Part shown: positions 1 to 10,722 of the stretch, piece by piece
Layout: each line of letters begins with the position of its first letter
Position numbering within the stretch: position 1 is the stretch's first letter
Assembly: GCA_035610365.1 (NCBI GenBank)
Contig: CM069436.1
Location: 8,856,937-8,920,936 of the forward strand
Direction: 5' to 3'
Origin: Aquatica leii
Lineage: Eukaryota > Arthropoda > Insecta > Coleoptera > Lampyridae
Length of the DNA: 64,000 nt
Notes under the pieces: generated by a model
Told to the model about the DNA's origin: nothing
The model's input: the letters and a program-made list of their open reading frames with translations, nothing else
Database searches by the model: none
Position numbers and translations under genes: made by a program

Positions 1-94
1 TTTTATTCTTCAGTTTGTTATATATAAGTTTAACTTTATTCATTGCCATTTGGCTTACAAATTTGGTCGTGTTATTACATTACATATATATTAC

Positions 95-500
95 ATTTTC
101 TTATCCCTTCTCCCCCCTTAACTTTTTCCTCCTGTTCCATACTTCCTCCATCCATCCCGCTCCTTTTCCGTTTTCATCTAAGATATCCACTATTTTCATC
201 ACCTCTTCTCTTAGTTCCCTGCATCTCTTTCTCATGTGGTTAATGTCTTCCCTTTCTTCTCCACATAGCCTGCACAACTTTTCTGGTTTTTCTCTCCAAT
301 ATTTGTTCCCTAGCTCCTCGTTGCCACATCTGAACCTTGCCACCATTTTTTTCCTTTTGTTGCTTTTTGTCTCACTGTCTTTTAAATATTCCGACACCCC
401 TTCACCCTTGATATCTTTATAATTCCTATTATATCTGCTCTCTTTTATCTTTGTCCATCTCTCTTGTTTTTCGATGTCTCTTCAGTTTGTTATAATTGAC
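95..500 (-). pseudogene. C-terminal fragment of a non-LTR retrotransposon ORF2
   Basis: An open stretch on the minus strand (397 down to 101, continuing upstream in the same sense to about 500) reads as the tail of a non-LTR retrotransposon polyprotein. It has a basic lead-in, then VARFRCGNEELG, then a zinc-knuckle-like CRLCGEE followed by a histidine (NHM). This arrangement is typical of ORF2 C-termini in insect non-LTR elements, downstream of the reverse transcriptase. No RT or endonuclease sequence accompanies it, so it is a 5'-truncated dead copy. The clade is uncertain (R1/Jockey-like); it differs from the LOA C-termini elsewhere in the window. Confidence 0.65.
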
Positions 501-1041
501 TCATGAAGTTTAAGATACGAGATACTTAAACATATACGTAACAACCAGGGCGTTGCTTATTCATTGCGCCCTTAAAAATTATGATATTTTATTTAGATTT
601 AGATTCTATTTTTTGTGCATTTTTTTCAACATAATTAGGTATAATTCTTACACATTCATTAGAATTCTAAAATTAATTCTGACAAATAAAAGATTAAACG
701 TTAAATTATTTATTATTATAGACTCGGGCCGGAGCTTCTCGAACTGTATCATTTGCTCTCTGGGCGTAATCATCAAAATAACGCCCTTGGTGCATGATGG
801 ATGTGTTAGAATTATACCAAAATATCTTGAAAAAAATGCGCAATAAAATTTACAAAATTGTTATCTAAATTTAAATACAATTATAAAGAAAAATATCATC
901 GTTTTTGAAACCGTAATGAGTGAGCGTAATGAATCCATAACTCCCTCTTATTATGCCTCGGTAATTATACGTATGTTTACGTATCTCCCATCCTACTCAT
1001 TATGAGTAAATTATAACAAAGTGAAAAATAAATAGCTACTT
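500..1041. other. AT-rich stretch, no gene seen
   Basis: The only open frame here (553-846) is biased toward isoleucine, phenylalanine and asparagine, as expected of AT-rich noncoding DNA, and shows no recognisable motif. Confidence 0.6.
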
Positions 1042-1125
1042 TTAAAATATTTTTAGGGTAAATGGTGTATTATTTCTATTATTTATAATAAAAATAATAC
1101 ACCATTTACCCTAAAAATATTTTAA
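1042..1125. repeat. Perfect 34-bp inverted repeat (hairpin)
   Basis: The left arm at 1042-1075 (core TTTTTAGGGTAAATGGTG) is the exact reverse complement of 1092-1125, around a 16-bp AT spacer. No mismatch was found in 34 bp. It could be a very short palindromic element or a recent fold-back duplication. Confidence 0.9.
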
Positions 1126-1239
1126 TATGTTTTAATGTGTTCTAAGTTGGTATTCTTCTTTAAGACACTTTTTTTTCTTCGTTTGCTTAAAAGGCCTAAT
1201 TTCAAGTTGTTCTCTATTTTCATTATTCCTAACCAAACA

Positions 1240-2220
1240 TATCGCGTTTTTATTACATTACTTTTATGTTATTAGAGTACAGTTATATAAAACCTAAAAA
1301 ATACAGAAACTACAAAACGTCGTAGAGTATTTGGAGCTATGTAAAAAATTGTAATTTAGCCAATAAGATTTAGCAACGTTACTCTCAAAGAACAACAGTT
1401 ACGTTAATTTTACGTTATTGATTATTTATGGTTGCTTGGGTTGCAGCACGTACCCAGACAAACTAGTTTACGTTTTGATTACGTCACTGTTACGTTATTT
1501 GTAACATACTCTACACAACTACACGAGTGCTTTATTTCTAATGAATTTGAGTCTGTGAACCTCAACGTTAGCAACAAACTATACATATTTACATGTAATG
1601 TTTTTGTTTGATTTAATAATTTGTTAAAGCTTGATTGAGAAACTTGCATTTACGGTATTTTTTTGGTTACATGGGGTAAATTTTTTTAACAAAAAAAATG
1701 AATCAAACAATAACATAACAAAAATTTAGTGAGGTTAATCTCAAAAAATAACAATTACGTTTATTTAACGTCATTGGTCATTCAGGGTTGTTTGAGTTGC
1801 TGCACGTACCCAGTTAATAAATTTGCGTTTTTATTACATCGCTTTTACCTTATTAGAGTACTTTTGTAACTTTGAGAGATTTACGTTTACGTTATTTTTT
1901 GGTTGCATGGGTTTCTACAAATTAAATAAAAAAAAATACACAAATTACAAAATGATAGTGACACAAAATGGCGTATAGTTTTGGCGATTTTGTAAAAATA
2001 CTGTAATTTGGCAACGTTAATCGCAGGAAATAAAAGTTACGTTCATTTAACGTCAATGGTCATTTATGGTTGCTCGAATAGCAGCACGTATCTAGCCAAG
2101 CAGTTCGCGTTTTTATTACATCACTTTTACATTATTAGAGCACCTTTGTGACTTGAAAAGTTTACATTTACTCTGTTTTTTGGTTGCATGGAGTTATACC
2201 AATTAATTAACTTTCTAGTC
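1240..2220 (+). repeat. Three diverged copies of a roughly 300-bp repeat
   Basis: Similar units follow one another head to tail. Each holds an AACGTTA-CTC/ATC-CA block (near 1373, 1730 and 2011), a GCAGCACGTA block, a TTATTACATCACTTTTAC-like block, ATTAGAGTAC, and a TTTTTGGTTGCATGG block. Spacing is about 280-360 bp. Single units of the same family occur near 6885-7135 and 33330-33560 in the same orientation. Nothing in it looks coding. Confidence 0.75.
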
Positions 2221-2644
2221 TGCGGACTGTTGTTTATAGGCTTGTTGCTATGCGTTTGAATTTACCTCGACTCGTTGATTATAAGTATCACTTCACTCTA
2301 TTGTCACATCACTTACGCAAGGTTCTTCTAAATCTTGGTAAATGTCTTTGTTGGTCACAAACTAGGGCGGATCTACAATGAAACAAAAAATGTTTTGATT
2401 AAAATCTTTCTATGTTGGCAATGTTGGAACTTGAGGCTGTTCCCCAAAGCTGTAGCGCGTAGGGCCATATTGGTTTTAAGATTGATTTCAAGATAAAAGT
2501 TTATTGCGTAGAGATAGTTGCGATTTGTTTCCTAGGAGTCAGTAATGTTTACAAAATTTTGCGCCTAGCTATTTCTGATTTTTACATATGTGGGTTCTCT
2601 ACGTCAAACCCTTATCTAGGTGCATGTGTTTTTACCGAGTCAGA
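2221..2644. other. Intergenic stretch, nothing recognised
   Basis: No open frame, repeat or motif was recognised between the repeat array and the 3' end of the LOA-A element. Confidence 0.5.
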
Positions 2645-2656
2645 GTTAGTTTTTTT

Positions 2657-3599
2657 TTAAATTTTTTTATTTATTTCAAGAGGTGGTTCGTCTAGCGCCC
2701 CTGCACTGCGGTCTCCTTTTTTCAACTCATCATCGGTTAGCTTTGATTTTCCGAGAATCGTTGTGCGTTGCATTTGATACGCTTCGCATTTGCACAGCAG
2801 ATGCTGCGGAGTCTCGTCGTCCTCCAAGCATCCACGGCACAGAGGACTGATTTGGTGTCCCATTCGATCCAAATATTTGTTAAGGCCACAGTGCCCTGTA
2901 ATTAGTCCCGTGAGTTTCCTTAATTGTAGTCGACTCATGCTTGATACTGCAGTTTGAGCGTTTAATTGTGGCTCTGTAGGGAGTAAGGAATAGTTTTGTG
3001 TGCCTCATTCCTGAAGAGTTTTTCCATATTTTTTTAAGCTCCGCTGCAAATTATTTCTTCTCCGGTCTCATATGCGATTCCGAAAACGGGTTTAGGTCCA
3101 ATATACATCTCTGTGGTACCCTGTTTTGATAATGCGTCCGCTATTAGGTTACCCTTTAACCTTCTGGTCTTTTGGTATCCAGATAAGCTGCACTGGTTGG
3201 GGAGTTGCCAATGTTTCCAGACTGATTATGCATGCCATAATCAATTTGGGCTTTATTACTGATGATTTTAGCGCCAGTAGTGCTGCTTGGCTGTCAGACA
3301 TGATCGATATCGGCCCATTTGTGTATGATTTTGAGTCGATAATGTTCCTGACACAACAGTCAATAGCAGCAACTTCAGCTTGGAAAACGGATGCATATTT
3401 ACCCAAAGTCAGCGAAAATTGTGCTTGCCTCCATATACTCCTGTTCCAGTACCGTTGCGATTTTTGGCCCCGTCTGTGTACCAGATAGTTCTTTTAACCG
3501 CGCCCGGGTAAATGTTCTTTGTCCATCCGTCCCGTGACGGTATTATCACTTTAAATTTCTTTAAGATCTAATAACTTTTTGTGAAATCGGATCTCATAG
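2657..3599 (-). pseudogene. RNase H and C-terminal zinc-knuckle part of LOA-A copy 1
   Basis: On the low-coordinate side of the solo LTR the frame continues from the thumb. It contains a WYTDGAKNRNGTGTG start of RNase H at about 3420-3480, then in a shifted frame QAEVAAID and SDSQAALLAL (3406-3149), and finally GLNKYLDRMG and CRGCLEDDETPQHLLC (2938-2657). A stop lies near 3565 and another at about 3416. The RNase H acidic residues D, E and D are still visible. Confidence 0.8.
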
Positions 3600-4550
3600 T
3601 GTAACGTCCCGTTAGAGTTCATTACATTAAAATTCAATTTTACATTCGTTTATTTCTGCAACTAATATTGCACGTAAATTTATTCAGTTTGGCAACGTCG
3701 CGTTGTTCAACTCTACCTGAGTTGTAGCTTAAACTTGCACTTCCGTTTGAACAATCTTGCGTAGTTCACGTAGTGATGCGGGGAAGACAAAATTTTCTTG
3801 ATTATGGCGTAAAAACGCATACAATTTAATTTTTATTCATTCCATCTAATTATTGTGATTTCGCAATGTTACGCAATATATTTAGACAAAGGAATTTATT
3901 TTGAAGGCCGTTGCTACGCAGGCCTTTTTCTTTTTACTGGGTCTTTTCTTTTACTGGATTATTTATTTTGGTTTTGTCTTTTAATTACTGGATTTTCCGT
4001 CATTGGATTTATACATTGGTTTTATGCTTGCTGGTGTGGTTGGAAATCTACATTCCTTTAGAAGAATTTTATCACTACAACAAAGTATGTGCTAAAAATA
4101 GAAGCTATACGATAACGTCATATCATGTGGTGAGTCAACTGGAATTAATACTAATAGTACATTTTACATTCAAGCAATTAAATTCAGTTATTAAAACTTT
4201 TCACTCATAACAAATTAACCGTTTACTATTTTTGCGCTTAATATCAATTAATAATTAGATGTAAGATTTTACGCTTTTTATTAACACCAATTTAAAAGGT
4301 GGTTGGCGCCCTAATATTTTATTTTAAATCCTGTTTTATTTCTAATATGTTTAATTCAAATATTGTTCTTTGTTCTCTAATGTAAATAGTATATTAAGTT
4401 ATAGTTAATAAATTAAAGGAAATTCACGTCTTTGTAGTTATTTGCATTCAACTCACACCCAGAGGTCTGTGCTTACGATTGCTGCCGTGGTCAAATTATT
4501 ATTTTTACTTTTTATTATACGTTCTTTATTCGGAGTAATTTTTTATTACA
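3600..4550 (+). mobile_element. Solo LTR inside LOA-A copy 1, with 4-bp target duplication
   Basis: A 951-bp block begins TGTAACGTCCCG and ends TTATTACA, so the ends form the short inverted repeat TGTAA/TTACA of an LTR. It is flanked by ATAG at 3596-3599 and ATAG at 4551-4554, a 4-bp target-site duplication as in Ty3/Gypsy insertions. Removing the block plus one ATAG joins the LOA thumb frame to the RNase H frame in register. An AATAAA lies near 4405, consistent with a plus-strand LTR. No internal retrotransposon sequence is present, so the element has recombined to a solo LTR. Orientation is inferred from the AATAAA position. Confidence 0.85.
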
Positions 4551-4554
4551 ATAG

Positions 4555-6753
4555 TTAAGATCAGTTCTTCACGTAGCACGTTGTATATGCCCGGTTTGTT
4601 TTTCCCGGTGATTGACGGGTGTTCATTAATGTGCAGTCTGTATGCTGCTTGTCTTGCTTCCATCATTACAACGAGGTGTAATGATGGAAGTGAAAGTAGT
4701 GCTTCCATGGCTGCTGTGGACGTGGTTCTCATTGCTCCTGTTATCAGTCGTTTTCTGTACTTTGCTTAGCTTTGCAGCTGTGCTTTTCAGGTTGGTTCTC
4801 TCACCCCATACAAGCGCGCCTTATGTGATGATGGGTCTTGTTACCACAGTATATAACCATTTGGTCATTGTGGGTTTCAATCCCCATGTGTGTCCGACCA
4901 TCCGTTTGGTTGTATTAAGAACCCTGATGGCATTCGTTGTGACTTTTTCTAGATGTGCATTGAAAAGTCATTCTGGTATCAAGAGTAAGTCCCAGATATT
5001 TGACTTCTTTTGTCATCGAGAGCGTAACTCCGTACATCGTAGATAGTTTTATGTCATCCGTTTTTCGTTTTTTGGTAAACGGAACAATTGCCGTCTTAGT
5101 TGAGCTTACTGATAGTCCCTCTTTTTTCCACCATTTTTCGACGGTGTTTAGTGCACTTTGCATTATGTTCGATACAGTTGCCCCAAGCTTCCCGTTTGTG
5201 ATAATGGTGAGATCGTTGACGTATCCTAAAGCAAATACTCCGCCGTCTTCTAGTTCTTGTAGTAGGCCGTCCATGACGAGACACCACAGTAGGGGTGATA
5301 GCACCCCGCCTTGTGGGCATCCGCCAGCCACTTTGGCTCCTACAGTGCTACCGTACAAACTAGCTGTTACCGTCCGATTCCTGAGCATTGAGTTGACCCA
5401 GTTTTGGACTAGAGGTATGATTCCTTTTTTCTCTATTGCCTTTGCAATTGAAGTGAAAGTAGTGTTGTCAAATGCTCCTTCAATATCTTGAAAAGCACCC
5501 AATGCAATATCATTGTATTGGATTGCATTTTCGCATCTGCTTACTAGTTGGTGAATTTCTAGCTCGCAAGATTTTGCAGATTGGTAAGCATACTGATTTT
5601 GGTGCAGAGGCGAAGTCTTTAGTGCCCCGTCCCGTATATACCTGTCGACTACTTTTTCCAGTAGTTTTAAGATGAACGAAGTTAAGCTGATCGGTCTGTA
5701 GGATTTTGCTTGGACGTACGTAGATCTCCCTGGCTTTGATATAAATACCACTTTGACAATCCGCCAGCTGTTTGGTCGTGCGAAAATGCTAAACTGGCTC
5801 TGAGAATTTTGCATACTGCGCTTTAAGAGCAGCAAATCCTTTTTGCAGAACGATGGGATAAATTCCATCGGCTGCTGGAGACTGAAAGGGTTTAAACGTA
5901 TTGATTCCCCATTCTAGGTTTTCAGGATTGATTATTTTTCTCGCTAAGTCCCAGTGCATTTTGGGTGCCCGTCTGTTTGGTACATCTAGGTCTTGGTGCT
6001 TAGGAACTTCAGTTGAGGACGAACCCGGGAAGTGTTTTTGCAGTACTTGCAAAGCACCTTCAACCGAGTCTGTAAACTTTCCGTTTTCGGTCAGCAAAGA
6101 ACTAATGTTTCTAGTGCGGCCTTTGCTCAGAGTCTTTTGGAGACGAGAACTTGTAAGTTCGTTTTCTACGTCCCTACAGTACCTTCTCATTCAGTCTCTT
6201 TTTGCCTTTTTTATGGCATTGTTGTATGTTGTAAGGCTGGTTTTGTATTCATCGCAGTCTCCGCTTTTTTTGGCTGTATTAAATAGCCTTCTGGTGCGTG
6301 CCCTTGCTTTGTCAAGCTCCCTGTTCCACCAAGTTATCTTGTTTGGGGTTCGTTTGACAGTTTTTGGGCAGCTTGCTTCAAATGCGGATTTTAATTCGTC
6401 ATTAGTTATAGCTCTTGCAACTGTGGGACAGTCCCTGGTTTGACCCGCTAAAGTTTCGTTGAACAAATCCCAGTCGGTTTTTCTCGAGTTTCTGTATTCC
6501 ATTACGAGTTCCTGTCTGATTCAATGTTGAATCGAATGTATCTATTATCAGATAAAGAAGGTTCATCTGATACATGCCACATTTTTATCACTTTGCTCGC
6601 TTTTGGAGTAGCAAGCGTAAGGTCAATAACTTCACTGCGCGACACGGTTATGAACGTGGGCGCATCTCCGTTATTTATTATGTCTAAATTGCATTTTAAA
6701 ATATATTCTAAAAGTTTTTCACCTCTTGGAATTGTGTTTGTGTTTCCCCGCAA
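4555..6753 (-). pseudogene. Endonuclease/reverse transcriptase part of LOA-A copy 1
   Basis: Overlapping frames run from the endonuclease tail (6753-6502) through a linker (6502-5789) into an open RT stretch (5868 down to 4915) and thumb (to about 4553). RT landmarks are SYRPISLTSF, ILKLLEKV, a D in [22 protein letters not shown] and the catalytic box. That box reads GYVND where GYADD is normal, so the first catalytic aspartate of the pair is asparagine. At least three frame changes are present. The thumb frame runs straight into the flank of the solo LTR. Confidence 0.85.
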
Positions 6754-6789
6754 GGTGTGGTGTGCATTGGCATCGCATCCAAGAATCAG

Positions 6790-6885
6790 TCAGTTAGTTA
6801 CTAATATGGCAGTTTCATCCGCAAATATTGAAGTGGCTACACTTGTGTTTGTCAGAATAACCTTGTGGTATCCCCGCTGATGTAA
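6790..6885 (-). pseudogene. Short Jockey-type RT fragment joined to the 5' end of LOA-A
   Basis: The minus strand reads AGIPQG (RT palm) and, after missing sequence and a frame change, SIFADETAIL, the FADD-type catalytic box of Jockey-clade RTs with the second D replaced by E. It is fused directly to the LOA endonuclease at about 6787-6791, with a CTGA overlap possible. It is either an older truncated Jockey or the 5' half of a chimeric insertion. Confidence 0.65.
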
Positions 6886-7135
6886 TTTGGCCAATAAAAT
6901 AGCAGCAATGTAGCATCGTTAATCTTAGGGAATAACAGTTACGTTTATTTGTTTGCGCTTTTATCACTTTTACGTGATTAGAGTACTTTTGTAACGTTGA
7001 AAAATTAAAATTTAGGTTATTTTTTAGTCGCATGGGTTTATACAAATTAAATAAAAAAAAAATACGAATATTACAAAATGATAGTAACACAAAATTACAT
7101 GTTTTATAAAAAATATGTAATTCCTCCCCCGTATT
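6885..7135 (+). repeat. Single unit of the roughly 300-bp repeat family
   Basis: Matches the array at 1240-2220 through AGCATCGTTAATCTTAGGG, TTATCACTTTTACGTGATTAG-type, AGTACTTTTGTAACGTTGA and GTCGCATGGGTTTATACAAA-type blocks, in the same order and orientation. Confidence 0.7.
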
Positions 7136-7239
7136 CGGAGACAATTTGCGAAAGCCCTCCCTCCCTCAAGGTATTGATAGCTTAAAAGTAAAGACTTAAT
7201 CCGGCACTGAATCTTAGTACACATTTGGCTGACTTAGAA

Positions 7240-8160
7240 CTCACTTAAACATACTGAATTCGCTAATGTCCTGATGAAGTCTTCTCCAACGATCAGAATT
7301 TCTAATCTGGCGTGGTGTTTATTATTTCTCTATTGTATGACTTCCTTGATGAATGGTATACCTAAATCTTAGTGTGATGTTTGATTACACAGTTCATCAA
7401 CTATGGTTCTGAGAATTCTCAACTGTGATCTTTAAATTATATAGCAGTGTTGGATTTACTGGCGCATCCCATATATCCATATAGACTTAATAACGACTTT
7501 ATATAACAGTATTTTCTTCTCTAGTGACAGTTTAGGTTATCTTACAATGAGCCACTGTAACTTTCTGATGCGCATGTCTATTTGTTTCCTTTTCTTCTGT
7601 ATATGTTCTCTCAATGTAAGTTTTTAGGCTATATAGATTTCAAGATATTTTACATTTGTTGGTACCGGGAGTTGTATATTGTTGATGGAGACGCGTTGGT
7701 ATTGTTGCTTACGTAAAACTTTGTTTCGTTAATTTTAACTTTTCATTTATCCAGCAATTTTTGGAGTAAGTTAAGGTGGGCTTGTAGACGTGTTGTTGCT
7801 ATTATCTTTGTTTACAGCCATATTAACTGTGTCGTCCGCGAATGTTCCTATAGTTATGCTGGTAGTTGTAAGAAAGTCGAATGTATGTATGAAATATAAA
7901 TGGGGCCCAAAAACGCTACCTTGAGGAACACCTGCTTTAATTGCGGGAAAGGTAGAAAACTCTCTATTTACTCTAGTTCTGAATTTTCTATTTTCGAAAG
8001 ATGATTTGGTAAAGTTCCGGCAAAATGCGTTTTATTTTATATACAAGACCTGCATGCCAAACCCTGTCAAAGGCCTAGCTGACACCGAGAAATGCCGTTG
8101 TAGCGTATGTTTTTATTGCCCAGAGATTCTTGAATAGTATTAACTATCCGATCTTTGGTG
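7240..8160 (-). pseudogene. Jockey-clade reverse transcriptase relic
   Basis: Read on the minus strand across several frames, the order is AFDRVWHAGLV (near 8060), GVPQGSVFGPHLY (near 7935), a palm reading GTFADDTVNMAV with an intact FADD box (near 7840), VKYLEIYI (near 7650), then thumb segments including LLYKVVIKSIWIYG (near 7490) and DLGIPFIKEVI (near 7350). This matches insect Jockey elements. Numerous stops and frameshifts show it is dead, and no endonuclease or 3' tail was identified. Confidence 0.8.
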
Positions 8161-10690
8161 CACGTTTTATGTTTATTACCGTTCAGCTAACTGTCGTTAT
8201 GATTACAATGTGGTCAAAAGATAAGTTCCAATTTGCTACTACTTTTGTGTAAATACCGCTAATATTTAGTTTTATTGCACGGTCTATTGCTGCATGTTTT
8301 GATGTGACCATATACTTGCCATCTCTTGCATTGTGAAATGTTATTGTCTCGTCTTGGTGATTCAATTAGAACTATCTGGTTTTGTAGATCTTGTATTTCA
8401 TAAATTTTCTTGTTGTTTTTAAAGGTAGTTTTGCATTTATTACATTATGTCCTTTCTTCCTTGATTACCTCAATGTTAACAGTATGATGTATGTGTTTTA
8501 CAACCACTCTGTAAGGTCTTTCTTCTTTCGGTTGATACGTGTGGTATACTAAATTGTGACGTTAATTACTAAAACTAACTTATTTATACTAAAAATATGT
8601 ACACGTTTATAACTAACCGAACTAATTAAATCTAATGATATTTAATACAAACATTTACGCTAATTTTATATAGTACACTCACCGAAAGATAAAGTCCGTG
8701 GATAATTTCTATTTACACTTACACTTGTTTACATTAAAGTCACGTACAAGGTTATGCTCCGTGTATTTATCTCCACACGCGTTAATTACTTATTTATTTA
8801 AATTTGAATAATCTTCTTAACACTGCTGACTTCGAATTACTGAAATAACTGACTTATATTTGTTTGGACCGCATTTATACATTTTGGCGAAACGTTCGCG
8901 AATGTTCCACGTCCATCGGTGAACGTTCTGGAAAATGGGTAACAACTTCGAGAAGGCTCTTGAGAATAATTTCTCGAACGTTTCAACATATTTGTTTTCA
9001 AAAATTGTTCCATAAGTAGTTGAGGTGATTGCGTTGATTTTTATATTATTGTTGGTCAAGCACTTTGTGACATATTGTTCGTCGTACCATATTCAGGAAA
9101 ATTCGTTGGCAAAGGTTTTTCTTTTTTTTACACTTTTAACCACATTGGTTTTCTTTATTATCCATATTCTTCAACTCTTTATCACATGTTGACATCATAC
9201 GTAAGAATTGAGGTGAGCTGTGTAGCTGGGTCAACAATGACACGCGTTCCGTTTGCAAGAATAACAGCTTTACACTGTGAAAGTCAAACCTGTACTTCAT
9301 TTCTAATTTGTAATCTAAATATTTAACCGTATCTATTCCATCTCCATTATTTTTTTTCAGTTCTTTTTCTTTTTTTATACTACTTAGCTTGTGTTTTTCT
9401 AAAATTTATCCGTAGATATTTTTTTTCACTTCTATTTTTTCCAATCTATTCCAATTCTTCTAAACTGTTTTAATTATTTTCTTTTTCTGAAATTTTTTTT
9501 TTTTTTGGTTTTTATTATACCTTCCAACAGTATTGCGAGTAATTTATAGGTCGTGTTTAACATGTTTGCTTCCTTATTACATTTTGTTTGTTTTTTTAGT
9601 TCTTTCATAATACATGGGTCATTTCTACACTCTACATCTATTAGAAGTTTCACTTCCGTATATCTATTCTTTCTTTTGTATTTCATCTTCTTCTACTCTT
9701 TTCTTTTTTTAATCTTTCTACTACCTTCTTCAATTTTCTTTCTTTATTTTGTGTTCTGGTTTTTTAAACTTAATTAATTTTTTTTAATAGTTTCATAAAG
9801 TGTTTCTCCCATTCTTTAATTTACATGTTGTTTTTTGGCCCTCTTCTTCTCTGTATTTATTTGTTTAGATATTTCTACACATTGATTTTACTTTTACTTA
9901 CGTCGTAACGTTTACTTATTTGTAAAATATTTTTTTAAACATTGTTTAATTTTTTTTGTTATTAAATTCTGTTCTTTTAATAACGATGTTGTTTTTTTTT
10001 AAATTTTAACTTCGTTTTCAGTCGCTCGTTAATGCTATTATCATCTTTGTGTAACTAATATCAACTGAAACCGTATGTATTATGCAATATCTGTTAATTA
10101 TTTTTACTTTTTTTTAATACAAGTTGTATGATATTAGTTTTAAAATAATATTTTAATGTACCTAATTACAATTTTTAAAAATATAATTAAAGAAATGAAG
10201 TGAGTTTGAAGTAAAAGTATTATTTTATACAAAAACTAAATTCGATAGCGCGTACAATCTTTTTAAAATTAATCTCAGAGACATATGTTTTGTTTCTTTT
10301 TGTCATAAAACCTTCTCCGAGTTAGTGTTCCACAGCCTTATGGCAATTGAATTTGGGTTTGTTTTCGACCACCGTAGGTTTGTCCAGAGGTGGTGCCTAG
10401 TTTCAGAGTCACAGTATCATATCGACGACCTGCGCTTCTCGGCGTCGCGGTAATTTCATTTGGACTCGTCGGACTTTAACGAGAAATTTATGTAATCTAA
10501 AATGACCGTAGTTATTTAAAAAAAAACTTAATTAATCATAGGAATTTCGTGAAATATAGACAAGCGTAAATGGGTTTGCGACTTTTCCAAAATATATACC
10601 CAACCATTAACTTCGCCCTTTTCAAATTATTTACGACAAATAAAAAATTGGAAAATTCTTTCTCTTCTAATTTTTTCAAGTTTTAGTTTA
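8160..10690. other. AT-rich noncoding region upstream of the Skeletor exons
   Basis: About 2.5 kb, rich in T and A runs, especially 9340-10150. Small open frames (8817-9059 and 9474-9686 minus, 9075-9326 plus) have low-complexity composition and no recognised motif. The 9474-9686 frame is lysine- and asparagine-rich and might be a decayed retrotransposon linker, but this is unsupported. The region is probably intron of Skeletor, since its N-terminal exons are not seen nearby. Confidence 0.5.
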
Positions 10691-10722
10691 CGGTAATCTT
10701 GAATTTAGTCGTTTATTTACAG

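Larger units (their letters stand above)
2645..6789 (-). mobile_element. LOA/Baggins-like non-LTR retrotransposon, LOA-A copy 1 (5'-truncated, interrupted)
   Basis: Read on the minus strand, the order is endonuclease C-terminal half (CDANAHHT near 6760, SDNRYIRF), linker, reverse transcriptase, thumb, RNase H, a zinc-knuckle tail (CRGCLEDDETPQH), then an A-rich tail at about 2645-2670. RT plus RNase H plus a terminal zinc knuckle, together with [14 protein letters not shown] and DIEGAFDNT, point to the LOA/Baggins group. The 3' end matches LOA-A copy 2 (ending near 30290). A solo LTR at 3600-4550 splits it. The 5' part of the endonuclease and all of ORF1 are missing; at about 6790 it abuts Jockey sequence. 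Frameshifts and stops make it inactive. Confidence 0.85.

Noticed and set aside
1042-1125. Inverted repeat as a transcription terminator
   Set aside because: Intrinsic hairpin terminators do not apply to this eukaryotic context and no gene ends here.
5000-5491. 163-codon plus-strand frame
   Set aside because: It lies opposite the LOA RT palm; the minus strand carries all RT motifs, so this is a shadow frame.
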